From Crocodylus rhombifer (lineage: Eukaryota; Chordata; Crocodylia; Crocodylidae), in the NCBI GenBank assembly GCA_038503035.1, contig JAVSML010020787.1, forward strand, positions 62,001-126,000: 64,000 bases of DNA. Direction: 5' to 3'. A program made the position numbers and the translations under genes. Below are positions 39,693-50,784 of this stretch, piece by piece (within the stretch, counting starts at the first letter, position 1; the number at the start of each line of letters is the position of its first letter). Under the pieces are notes generated by a model. That model did no database searches, was not told the DNA's origin, and saw only the letters and a list, made by a program, of their open reading frames with translations.

Positions 39693-41319
39693 CAGTGGCG
39701 TTGAATTCAATAAGCAGTGCTGCCCACCTCCCTTGCAAAGCCTCCCTCTTTCTTCTGGCTGCTTGTTCCACGGGGCGCTGCTGGTTGGGGCGGGAAATCT
39801 TTTCATGCAACGGTCTGCAGGAGTGAGCCTGCCTACCTCCCCCTCAAGTCCGGAGTGGCATCGGGGGTCTGTACTGCAAGCCTCCCAAAGGGGCTGCCAT
39901 CCCGCCCAAGCCTGGTCTCAAAGCAGTTCTGCCCCCCCCCGGCCACTTTTTCTGCACGCTGGGTACACTTAGGGGTACCCAAAGTGTCTGGCTGTCCCCA
40001 CCCCCCTTGTCCCCCCCCGGTGTGCTGGCATCTGGGCATCATGTACCCAGGCTAAAGCCTGAATGGAAACATTACTACAGGAATTTTTGTGTAAAACAGA
40101 AAGAATCCTGTGTCTCCTGTTGTTTGTACCCTCGCATCAAAAAGCAAGACTTTTTCCAAAGCTGGGAACCAGTGTGGGGGTGGCTGGAGTTCTTATTGAA
40201 GTTGATTAAGATTCTTTGAGTACCAGGGATCCCCATGCCCAAGACAGCTTCCCCCAAAATGCGGTTGGGGGGCCACAATCCATGTACTCCAATTCCCCCT
40301 CCCCTTGCGATCACCACACAGTGGCCAGCATGATCTAACACCCCCACCTCCCCACACAGCAGGGGCATGGTGTGGGTTGAGGTGAAGAAAGAAACAGCCC
40401 AAGCTCAACGAGAGGTATTCTCTAATCACTTAGTCTATTTGCTTGTCAATCTTTTAACTGCTGCGTTGGCAGGTCATCATCCCCTGCAGTCATATCCCCC
40501 CAGCCTACAACCAAATCCCTTCAACACTTGCTCCCCCTTCCTGTCCTCTACCCCCTAAGCTTGCCTCTCTTCTCTGGTACCCCTGTTCCTTCTAAACCTA
40601 TTTTTGTCCCCAGCAGCATGTCCCTGTCCTCTTTGACCACCCTCTGTTTGCCATTGCTCTGCCTGACAGTCATACAGCTGCTTCTTTCTGGGAGTGCAGC
40701 GGGCTGTGGGTCAGGAGTGAGGGGCACCAGCTGGGCTGGAGGGCTGCAGGTTAGCTAGGAACGAGAGGCACTGGCAGGGCTACTGGGGCAGGGCCTTCAG
40801 GTTGGGAGTGAGGGACACAAGCAGGCTGGGGGGACAGTGGCTTGGCTGTAGGCACGACCACGTTTTCTGTGCGACTGTTGTATATTGTGCCTCCTGTAGA
40901 ACTGGAGAGGACCATTTCCCACCCCACCCTCAGACCATTACCTTAAGATTCCTCAACAGAACCTGTAAAACCAGTTGAGTGACTCTGGCCGAATCCTGGA
41001 GCAGTCACCCCCTTTGAGTTGTTTTGTCTGCATTAATAGTGTTCCAATGAAGCTGCTTTTTGGCTGGGGCCCTGGATGAGGGCACCAGGGGCAAGGGCTG
41101 CAGGGTGGGAGTGAGAGGTACCCCAAAGCGTGACAAATCAGTGACCACACTCTTTGACTAAGCAATTTTTTTTCCATACAGACTCAGTATATAGACTTGA
41201 ATAAGAAACTGGTTTTTGGACTGGGATGACAGCTGGAAATCCTTCCTGGGCCAGTCCACATGGTCAAGGGTGTCCAGGAGAGTCCCCAGCGCCAGAGACA
41301 TGGCATGGGGTGACCCTGC

Positions 41320-41850
41320 CTCTGGGTTGTAATGGCTACACATAACAGTGTATGGGAAGGGCTGAGAGACACCCCAGAGCTGGGTGCAACAGCCACATAT
41401 AACATTTCATCACAGCCCTCACCCTACACTGTTATACATGGACATTACACTCCAGAGCTGGGCACACCTGGGTTAGTCCTGGGTCGACACAGTTGTGTCC
41501 AGAGAGATAAGGAGACAGTACCATGGTCTGCTACTGTGGTTCATGTCAGGGGGAGCTGTCCTGGCAATGAGGGAACTGGCTGTGTAACCAGTGTAGTCAC
41601 CCTAAAACCAGCACCCCAGTAACGCTGACAGACAAGGCATGAAGCCCCTGGTCCAAGAGATCCCCCCAGTGCCACAGAGGCATGGCATGGGATAACCCTA
41701 GCTCTGGGGTGTAATAACCGCATATAACAGTGCATGGGAATAACAGATATATGCCCAGCTCTGGGGAGTAACAGCTGCATATAACAGTGCATGGGGAGGG
41801 CTGAAATATACCCCAGAACTGGGTGCAACGGCAACATACAGTAGTTTAGC
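41320..41850. repeat. Degenerate tandem repeat, unit near 57 bp
   Basis: Units contain CAGCTCTGGGG, GTAACAGCTGCATATAACAG and GTGCATGGG. Two adjacent units start near 41700 and 41757. Related units, with partly inverted copies (ACACTGTTATACATGG, CCAGAGCTGGG), occur near 41320-41470. Confidence 0.6.
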
Positions 41851-42080
41851 ATAGCCCCCACCATACTCACTGCAAGGGCCCTTCACTCCTGATCCGCAGC
41901 CCCCTACATTTCTAGGAGCAGTGTGCAGTGGGTCCTGGAGGGACCAAAGCCCTGAACTGTAGATGGCAGCTTGGATTCTTTCTGACCCCCCTCCAGCATG
42001 AAGCTGGGCAGCTTGGTGTGCAGATGGCACATGGAGGATCCCACAAGCACTGGAGCCAGGAGCTGAAGCCAGCTGCCCAC

Positions 42081-42154
42081 ACATCAGTAGTCCAGTAGTG
42101 CAACTTTTGCCTGCCATGTGGGAGACCTGGGTTTGAATCCTAGCCAGGGCACCA
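42081..42154 (+). tRNA. tRNA-Gly(GCC)-like pseudogene ending in genomic CCA
   Basis: Seventy-one bases align end to end, without gaps, with the vertebrate glycine tRNA of anticodon GCC. The best kept stretch is GCCTGCCATGTGGGAG, with the GCC anticodon at about 42111-42115, then the B box GGGTTTGAATCC (42129-42140). Most differences are transitions of the kind left by CpG decay. The copy ends GCA at 42149-42151 and is followed at once by CCA (42152-42154), which nuclear tRNA genes do not encode. The acceptor stem no longer pairs well, so it is unlikely to be functional. It is either a retroposed mature tRNA or the head of a tRNA-Gly-derived SINE. Confidence 0.7.
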
Positions 42155-43029
42155 GTGGGTTGAGGTGCTTACAAAAGGGAACCCTCACAGGACAGCAGGG
42201 TTCCCCTCACCTGTGTTACCCCACCCCACCGGAGTGCCTGCATGTCATATTTTTGGAAACCCAGCACCTCAAGTTTGTTGCTGATTTGTCTGTTATACAT
42301 GCATGTTCTCCTAAAATCCCTCTGCTCCCTTGGTTCCTCCCCTCCCCACAGGTGCGGGGGGGGGGGGGGGGCTGTACCTTTATCTCCCAGGGTCCCCTTG
42401 CCCCCCACCTGTGTGTTATATTCCACCCCATTCTTTCCCTATTAAACCCATACATGGTTAAGTTCCAATTGGTCTTGGCTCTACTCTACAGGGGATAGGA
42501 GGACAGCTGCTCCACCATAAGCAGCTACCCCTCTGATAATACGTTAACATCTGCTAAATCCCTCCAAGTGGAGAGGGGGTACCGCATCTGAGTACCACCC
42601 AGGTTAGCCCTAACCCCCCCACTCAGCCCTGCCAAACCAAAAACCCAGTTGAACAAAAAGTAATTTTAATTAACCTGAGTCTTGAACTGCCAGACACATA
42701 ACAATTTGATCTTTGCCACAAAATGCATGCGAACACACAGAACAATTTTTGTCGGAATCCAAAAAAGCTGTATTTTTCATTATGCTGAACCTTGAACTAA
42801 TTCACCAGTAAAAACTGCAAGATTAGCACCTGGAGTCTTGCTGAAGTACTGCAATAGAAATTCAATGTATTTTCGTGGATTACCAAGTGAACCCATGCAG
42901 CACCTGGTGGTGTAATAGTTGCAAAGTAGGGAAAATCATGTGTTTGGGCATACATCAGAGCCACGCTGAAAATGTAAAACAATTTAAAAAAACCCTCATG
43001 GAAGAAATTCAGGAGCTAAAAATAAAATG

Positions 43030-43192
43030 TGCCAGAGGTGTTTTAAATTACCACGATAAAAAAAATCTAAAATGATAAAATCAGCTGATGTGGATACACA
43101 GATGTTTAGCTAGCTTAATGGTGATTTTTGTCATGTGGACACAGGAAAAGTGTCACATGGTAACAGGAGAGGTATAACATGGACAAGCGCCC
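43030..43192. mobile_element. Possible MITE right end
   Basis: It ends CATGGACAAGCGCCCTTAGA, the inverse of the left end of the element at 39352. Its own left end was not located with confidence. Confidence 0.3.
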
Positions 43193-43799
43193 TTAGATAA
43201 TTTTTCTGGAGCTTTAGTAGTCAGAAAGAAAGATAAATCACATGGACTGGATTACTGCTTTTAAAAATCATCTTAGAGAACTACTTTCGTTCCCACTAGA
43301 CTCTCCTCCACAATTTGACCTTCTATGTTCTCTTAGTACTGGCTTATCATAGTCACAGACCACAGTGGTTCTCCCACCATGGTAACAATATTTCATTATT
43401 TTAAACAATGAACAGAGCCTGTAATCAAACTCTGTCTGCCAGCTGACATCTGAAGGTGCACAAACTACCCACTATAACCTGAAATGTATTGAAAAGAAAG
43501 ATTGGGGATGGTAGTACAGCTGACTGAAAATATTGTAAGTTTAAGATATTCTGGCTTTAGTTATTTTTCTAACAGATGAAGTGAGTTCTCTGTGATGATC
43601 TCCCGATTCCATCAATTTGAAAGATCCAACTTGATGTAAGCAGAAGAATCATATAGATGTTTCTCACAGACACTACTGGGTATTGGATCATCTTCATTTC
43701 CGGGGTAAACTCACTGAAGTCACTCAGAATAAATGCAGTTTCTTGTGTCATTATTTTATGGTGCTTTCATCCATCCCAAGAGATTCTGTTAAACATGCA

Positions 43800-44575
43800 G
43801 CCAACAGTGTGCTTTTGTTTCACAAATGGCCAACAGTGTAGTAAGGGTGTATCAGAGGGTCACCTGCAAATCAAGGGAAGTGGGTCTTCCACTCTGTTCA
43901 GTACTGGTGAGGCCTCACCTTGAGATCTGCGGCCAGTTTAAGGCCCCACGCTTCAAGCAGGCGGTGGATAGATTGGAAAGACTTCAGTCCAGAGCAACAA
44001 AAATTATCAGAGGCCTGAGAAGTAAAATGTATGAGGTAAGCCTGAAAGAACTCCGGCTATTTATTCTGGAGAAGAGAAGACTGAAGGGGTGGGATTTGAT
44101 AAGTCTTCAAATACCTGAAGGGCGATTGTGGAGAGGCTGGCAATGGGCTTTTCTCTTTGTCTGTAGGGGACTATTTCATAGATTTCATAGACATTAGGGC
44201 TGGAAGGGACCTCGGGAGATCATCGAGTCCAGCCCCCTGCCCAAAGGGCAGGAAGTCAGCTGGGGTCATAGGATCCCAGCAAGATAAGCATCCAATTTAC
44301 TCTTGACTAGACTAGGAGCAATGGACTCGAGCTAGAGCAGGGAAAATTTAGGTTGGATAATCAACAGGAACTTTCTGATTACGAGGAGCGAACAGGCTGC
44401 CTAGAGAAATTATGGAATCTCCACCCCTGGAAATTTTTAAGAGCACATTGGCTGCTCTTAAGAAACACTTGACTGGGATGATTTAGTCAGGGATGATTCC
44501 TGCCTTGAAAAGGGAGCTGGGCTAGATGACCATGGGAGGTGCCTCCCATTCCTATTTTCCCATACATTAGTTTTA
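43800..44575 (+). mobile_element. Old CR1 LINE 3' region, plus orientation, interrupted
   Basis: The words GTACTGGTGAGGCCTCACCT, CCAGAGCAACAAAAATTATC, CCTGGAAATTTTTAAGAGCA and GGGCTAGATGACCATGGGAG follow the order of a CR1 ORF2 end and 3' region. A piece of the frame resembles GEASP...LERLQSRATKIIRGL. It is split at 44172-44308 by a young CR1 tail in opposite orientation. Confidence 0.8.
44172..44308 (-). mobile_element. Young CR1 3' end inserted in older CR1
   Basis: The sequence is the reverse of the element at 11338-11458, with TTTCATAGATTTCATAGACA as the octamer-type tail at its left. A short GACTA occurs on both sides and may be a target duplication. Confidence 0.85.
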
Positions 44576-44584
44576 TGTTCCTAC

Positions 44585-45531
44585 TGGGCATGTCTACACA
44601 TGCTGATTTAGGGCACTTTAGCCATCTTTAAGGTACATTAAGGGTGCAGGTCTACAGGTGCATGCCCTTAATGCACCTTAAAAGTGGCAATTTTAGGCTA
44701 ACCATGCCTAAATTTGATACCTGCATAAAGCAGGTATCAAATTTAGGTGCAAATAGTTAAGGCACCTTAAGGGACGTGTAGATGCCTTAAGGCACCTTAA
44801 TGCTACGTATGTCAACTGAGTGGGCCAGAGCTGATCCTGAGGGCGCCACCGGGCGCTTCCAAGAACATGCAGATGCTGGAGCTGAAGCCCCAAGTCAGTT
44901 GGCAAACTGACAGGTACTGCCACTGCTGCCAGAACTGCCACTCCAGCTCCAGTATCTGCGCCTTGGAGAACAGCACCTGCCACTTCTTCTTGGTGGCACC
45001 TAGAGGTAGCACGGGACCTCATGGGCTTGGCTCTGGCCTGCTCCTGACTGACACTGGGGAGAGGGTTAGAGCCAGAGCCGCACTGCCCGGCTACACTGTC
45101 GTGGGCTCAGGGCACCTGTGGCCACTCAGTACCCCGCAGCCAGGCCCAGTGCTAGGTGCAGCTGCCTCAAGTCACTAGACACAACCTGGTGGCTCAGGCA
45201 TACCCCCTGCTTGCTTGGAGCCAAGCTGCCTCTGGCTGTGGTCCAATAGCCCTGGCTCTGCACATGTCGCTGACAGACACTGTGGCCCCTGGACACACCC
45301 TGCACCTTTTCTCTGTGCTCCCTGACCAGGAACATGGTTATTGTTCGCGCTGTCCCCAGCCACTTTCCCAGCGTGGTACCCACCACAGGCCTCAGCATGC
45401 CTGTGGGGGGGGGGGGGCTGTGCAGGGTAGGCTGCAAATGCATTTGCCTAGTGAGCCACGTTAAGATGCCTTAAGGCATGCACATGTAGATGCATGCCTA
45501 AATCACCTTAATGTAAGTTTAGACAGGTGTC
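44585..45531. mobile_element. DNA transposon-like element with GTCTACA ends and CCTTAAGG motifs
   Basis: The left end is GGGCATGTCTACACATGC and the right end TAAGTTTAGACAGGTGTC, approximately inverse. Both ends carry arrays of CCTTAAGGCACCTTAA-type words. A 21-base self-complementary stretch (about 44707-44744, CTAAATTTGATACCTGC and its inverse) lies near the left end. The interior (44800-45450) is GC-rich with no recognisable transposase. Confidence 0.6.
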
Positions 45532-46788
45532 ATTCACACACAGTCACGCCCACTGAGGCTGACATTTAAAAACTCTCATATTTCAAAAATGTCAAGAAGA
45601 AAAGGAAGTTTCATGCATCTGCAGCCCCTTACAAATATCATCCCTGGCCTCGTTCCCGCCACCATCACATCTGGTATTTTAATTTTTTTAACTAACTGAC
45701 AGTTATATACCATATTTACCTCTTTTAAAATGCATCTAGTATACTCCCAGAGTACCATTACCAAAAGATCATGGATACCCTCAGAGTTGTTTCAGACCGT
45801 CTTCACACTCAGGCAGACATCAATGCACTATTTTACATAGTTTACATTCATTTCACTTACTGAAACTTATCTTTATAATGACAAGAGCTAAAGTGCTTTC
45901 ATATTTGGTAACAGATTCAAGAGCCTAGTCAGGCAAATGTAAAAGTAATCTGGAATTATGTGACAAGAGCTGCAGCCATATAATCTCATACACCAGGTTT
46001 CATTTATCTCAAATAAAGCACTTTACTATAATTTTAGTTTAACAATTAAACAACAGCACAATTAAAAATGAATGACTGTATACAGAGTAATGAACCAGAC
46101 CCTTCCCCACCATGTAAGTACGAGAAAAGAGTGTAGAATTAAATTATATTCGGTAAAAGCAGATTTTACTACAGAGAAAAAAAAAGAAGATGAGTGAAAT
46201 GATCAATTATTGTTCGGCGTCAGCATTTTCAGAGTAAAACAAATCATTTTGTGCTGTTCACACAGAACACTTAAACTACTCACATGAAAAACAAGCTGCA
46301 TATTTTCTAAGTTTTCATGAATATGAGATTCTGGAACCAAAACTTGTCTTGCTACTTGGGTGGATGATACAAAATCAACTTGGGATAAATGAGTTATAAG
46401 AGGTTACATTTTGAATGCACTTTAATTTTAATAAAGTAGTTTGGATTTTGTGCCAAGTTCCTGGTGTTAACATGACTCTGATTATATTTTACTTAGCGAG
46501 TATAACACAGGGGATACTAAATGCGAAAGAAAAAAAGTAGCAGCAAAACTTCTTTTATCAACTAAGACAATTGTCTGAATTTAAGTAGCTGTTACAGCTT
46601 TGTACAAGATGAACATTTATAACATGTAATGAAGTGTCACGGATATAAATAAAAGCCACTCACAACAACTAAACACAGAACTACCAGGTCCTGTATCCCC
46701 AGGAAGAAAGTGGAATGATTTGAAAACAGCAGAAATGCAAGACAGCCATGCACGTTGGCGTGAGGGTAAAAAGAATGGTATGACACAC

Positions 46789-46905
46789 CTCACTGCAGCA
46801 TTTCTGGAGGCGTCTCTCCTCCCCTCTCATTTCCCGTGCTACTATCAGCAGAAACTCTGACTGCTGGGCCCGGCCAGAGGCATATGGGGAACCTATACTG
46901 ACAAG
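46789..46905 (-). CDS. KCTD5: Candidate alternative KCTD5 exon, diverged copy of exon 5
   Basis: On the minus strand, after TTATTGCAG (AG at 46906-46907), an open frame begins LVSIGSPYASGRAQQSEFLL and continues to QKCCSE. Exon 5 begins [19 protein letters not shown], so about 14 of the first 26 residues agree, in the same phase and with the same splice-acceptor position. The donor could be GAG|GTGTGT (intron from 46788), giving 117 bases with phase 0 at both ends, as exon 5 has. Alternatively it is GTGAGG five bases earlier, giving phase 1. Both splice sites look weaker than those of exon 5. Read through, the frame closes at TAG 46683-46681, so a terminal exon is also possible. Many synonymous-site differences with the core residues kept suggest an old duplication under constraint rather than a fresh pseudo-exon. 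Use of the exon is inferred, not shown. Confidence 0.6.
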
Positions 46906-48479
46906 CTGCAATAACCAATCAGAGCAAAACACAAAAAGAAACCTTTGTAAAGCCGAAGTGTAAAGTGTCATCCGAACCATACAAACAACAGATGGGCTCT
47001 GGGGTGAGAAACCAGTGTTCAACTGCCACTAGGACATATTGCAATGACTTTTATTGTTTTAAAACATGCCAGCTATAATTGTTTTAGCATTCAAATCAGA
47101 ATCCTAAGCAATGGATGCTGTGCATCTTAAAATCCATGCAGGTGGTTAAAAAGTCTTTTCTGATTTGAAGGCCAACTCTAGTTTCTTATAAAGTTGAACT
47201 GTAATGGCAAGGCAGATGACTTATCACCAGCAATATCTGCCAATTATTTTGGATTACCTAGGAAAAGGTTGCTGCATTATGAGCAATGTGATAGCATTGT
47301 TCTCCTTTCCCCTTTGGGGCATGGAAATGAAAGTTAGGAGATAAATGTATCTTGTTTTCAGGAAACAGTGTTGGTAATCCAAAACCCCAATCTGTATTAC
47401 TGAGTCCAAAAATGAACCCCAAGAACTATAGAAAGTCAATTATGTGAAAAGAGCCAAGACTATCCTAGGCAGTTTTACAAGAGGGGATTTTACAAAGCAT
47501 CTAGATAGTGTTCATTCCCACTCCAGGTCCAATCTAGTTCCCATGGGAGACAATACCAAGGATTAGATAACAGAAATGCAATAATCTTGAGGTTCAAATT
47601 CCCAGTATATTCTGTAATTTCTCATTCACTGAATAACCTTGACAGTACTCTGTAATGCCTAAACCACATGAAAGCATATGTATGTCTGTGTGCTTTGAGA
47701 AGGATTAGATTTTATGATTAAATATGAAGAGATAGATAAAGGCTGCTGTGAGATAAACAGCTTCCTATTCAGATTAAATAATCATTTAAGATTATCACTA
47801 GTGAGAAATGCTGGTAAAAATGATGCTTCACAAACTGTTAAAGTAATTACATACTATTATCATTAGGCATATAATTTTGAGCGCATCAGTTAAGTACTGG
47901 CTTTGCCTAGCCAATCTATTTAAGGCAGTGTTACTGGATCAGATTCAGGCTATATTTATCATCAACGTGTAGGACGGACATGGGCTTTGAACAAAAAATA
48001 CAATGGACAACGCAAATTTGTTGTTATAAAGTTTTGCATTCGGAGCTGAACTTAATAAATATTTGATTTCAGAATAGTAATGAAAGCTTAAATCAATTTC
48101 TTTAAAGAAACACAAAGTTAATAAAACATCACAAAAAACATTACTTGTGCGCTAAAGGAGAACTAGGAAATTTATGACTGGGGACATTCTGCATTTGAAA
48201 TAACATTTCCCCCTAGGACAAATTACAAGAGAAACTCAACGCCTCAGCTTTGGAAAATGGTCCATTTAAAGATCCAGACAGGGACAAATTTACAACTTGC
48301 CAAACAGATCAAAGGTTTCAATGTGAAGAAACTACTTTTGTCAAAGACAGGGCACAAAGTTCAGTGGCACAACAATTTCCAAGAGTTTTACTTTACTAAA
48401 GAGCACAATCCCAGGACTTTTTGTGGAATGTGAACTGATGGCTTGTTGGTACAGCTTTTACCACTTGTTTCTCCTAGAG

Positions 48480-48662
48480 CAGTGGTTTTCAAACTGTGGT
48501 CCACGGACCCCTGGGGGTACACAGACTGCGTCTAAGGGGTTCGCAAAAGATGACTATGGTCAATTAGAAGTATGTGAATACAGTTACAATTCAAAGGGGT
48601 CCACACCTCCATTCAAGATGTTTTAGGGGTCATAGCAAATGAAAAAACATTGAAAACTACTG
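48480..48662. mobile_element. hAT MITE, 183 bp
   Basis: It begins CAGTGGTTTTCAAACTGTGG and ends CATTGAAAACTACTG, which are inverted. Flanks TCCTAGAG (48472-48479) and TCTTTGAG (48663-48670) agree at 6 of 8 bases. Confidence 0.85.
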
Positions 48663-49026
48663 TCTTTGAGACACCAGTCCTTGTAATGGGCCAAAAGTCT
48701 GACTTTCCCTCGCTTTGATTACAACCATCAGGTTCAGTTTAAGATAATTCTTCCAGTTTCAAGTGTTTCATGTTTCAATTTTTAAAGGAAGCAGTTTTTA
48801 CTTATTTGCCAAAAGGAGACTTTTAACCTGTGCTAAACTAGATTGGTTCCTAACCTATGCAACCATTACTGCCTTGGAAAAGTCAATGGATTTTATTGTA
48901 TCCCATAAGAGACACCCATCACAATATGCAGCATCATTCTATAGGAGAATGCCTTTAAGAGGGTGAACTGCAAGTTAAAAGGGATTTCTCCAAAAATTAA
49001 ACATCACACCACATCACCGTATTCCT

Positions 49027-49076
49027 GTTCTTGGCAATTAAGCTTAAGGAATGACTTAAGCTTAATTGCCAAGAAC
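49027..49076. repeat. Perfect 21-bp inverted repeat, 8-base loop
   Basis: The left arm 49027-49047 begins GTTCTTGGCAATTAAGC. The right arm 49056-49076 is its exact reverse complement, and the loop is GGAATGAC. No terminal repeat family was recognised around it. A transcript of either strand would fold into a 21-bp hairpin. Confidence 0.95.
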
Positions 49077-50688
49077 ATGACAATCACATTACAACTGGAT
49101 GGCACCTACGATACAACTAAGCAAGTAGATCCTGCCCAAGGCCAAATATATAGTGGAGGGCAAGCTAAACCACAGTGCCAGATCAAACATCTGGTGTCAG
49201 TCAACTTCAAACCATATGTCCTAGACAAAGCACTGTGACTTTGGGGTAGTGCTCAAGGAAAACTAATGGAATTTTTCCTAAAACAGATAAATTCTGAAGG
49301 AAATCCTAGTACTGTACTTTAATGCACTTTGTAGTTAGTGTCAATGCTCAGACATGCTACTCCTAAAGAACAGGCAGTCCTAGATTATATGGAAGCTGTA
49401 GGGTCCCCTCCCTCCTTTAAAAAGGAAAGACCCTCTGTGAAAAAGAAGAAATCAGCTTCCTTCAAACAGAACTTGCCTAGTTTGCCCGTCAAAGAACAGT
49501 CACCTGGATCAGGTAAAAATATAGCTTATTTCCAAGCAGGAGAAGTTTCCCATGCAATGTGATCTTGGTTCTCAGATCCTGGGGCAATCTCTGGGCGATC
49601 TAAACACTTTACTATCCATACAGCAAATACAAGATAACTCATCTCACCCTCCTCATGTTTCAGGACCTAAGCACCCAAGCCTCCCTCTGCAGTTGACAGC
49701 CAGACTGATCACATACAACACAGATGTCACAACAGGTTACAATCGGGAAGGATAAGGAGCTTCCCTTTGGTATGTTCATGTTCACAAAGATTATCAAATG
49801 CATTCACTGCAACCTTAAACATATTCTTGAATCCAAACTACACTACAAACAGGGCTGTGTATAACATGTAAATAAAGATCATTTGTCCTCACCTGAAAGA
49901 GGAAGAACAAGAACAGAACATACCCATGGAGTTCACACCTATTTTTCTGCAGAACTATATTGATTGATTAGGCACTAATAGTGTGCTTCATATAAACTTG
50001 GAAACAGTTTGGATATCAAAGCAAGGTGCACTATCAAATCTATGTCTGGAATTTTGACTTCCTAAACTAAAAAAACTAGAATGCACTGATAACTTTTAGC
50101 ACATTGACCTGGTAAACCGTTTGAATGTTCAAAACAAGTGCCATAGTGGGGCATTGGTTCCCAAAGTTGTCAATTTATCCAGAGAAGTAGTAATGACCAG
50201 ATAGCGGCAGCAAAGTCTTCCCTCATAACAACCCCTCAGGTGCATCTCAGTCCTATTCTGGGTAAGTCACTATTAGGACATAACAAACACCTTGTCTCCA
50301 GGACATTTCCTTCCTTTCACTCACAGGCCTTTGTATCAGGTTGAGCACCAACATAAATGTTGAAGAGGAGAAGTCAGTCTCCTCTGCTCCCTTCAACCTT
50401 TACACTCTCAGCTGAGGCTGCCTGTGAGAATGACAGTGGCTCTTATGACGTGGATAACTGTAGAGAGAGGAACTGGAATGAGATGACAGATTTTAAGCGG
50501 CTGCCAAACTGGCATGTTGATGTTCAAGACACGAATTTCATTCCTTTTCTCTTGACCCATCTAATCTTCAATAACAACTGCATTTGGCAACTGTTCTCTA
50601 TACATTTCAGTATTCGTGTATAAAACTTTTAAACAACCCAGTGATACTCACAAAACAACAAACTGAATTTTTTTGTTCATCTTATTAC

Positions 50689-50784
50689 CTGCTCAAATTT
50701 CCAGCCGTCAGACATTGTGGAGACCATTTGAGTGAGTTCCTCCTCCTGGCACTGCAGCACCCTGTATACATGTTTGACCGGCAC
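50689..50784 (-). CDS. KCTD5: KCTD5 exon 4 (residues 152-183)
   Basis: This exon has 32 codons, phase 0 at both ends, with acceptor CTGAAG and donor CAG|GTAATA. It encodes [20 protein letters not shown] and ends DGWKFEQ. It opens the C-terminal domain after the BTB fold and is nearly identical across KCTD5, KCTD2 and KCTD17. It splices to exon 5 at FEQ|LVS. The same junction could equally join the exon 5-like copy at 46905, which also begins LVS in phase 0. Confidence 0.97.

Larger units (their letters stand above)
32768..46788 (-). other. KCTD5: KCTD5 intron DNA between the exon 5-like exon and exon 5
   Basis: This is repeat-rich. It holds a CR1 tail (33415), a hAT element (35943), a T/G-rich tract and assembly gap (36960-37099), a GATTCGG repeat (37811), MITEs (39352 and up to 43192), homopolymer G runs, a degenerate tandem repeat (41320-41850), a tRNA-Gly-like copy (42081), an interrupted CR1 (43800-44575) and a transposon (44585). 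The stretches 33520-35900 and 45600-46680 look unique. No other exon was recognised. Confidence 0.7.
46906..50688 (-). other. KCTD5: KCTD5 intron between exon 4 and the exon 5-like exon
   Basis: It holds a hAT MITE (48480-48662) and a perfect inverted repeat (49027-49076). The rest (46910-48470 and 49100-50680) looks unique, with no exon recognised. Confidence 0.75.
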
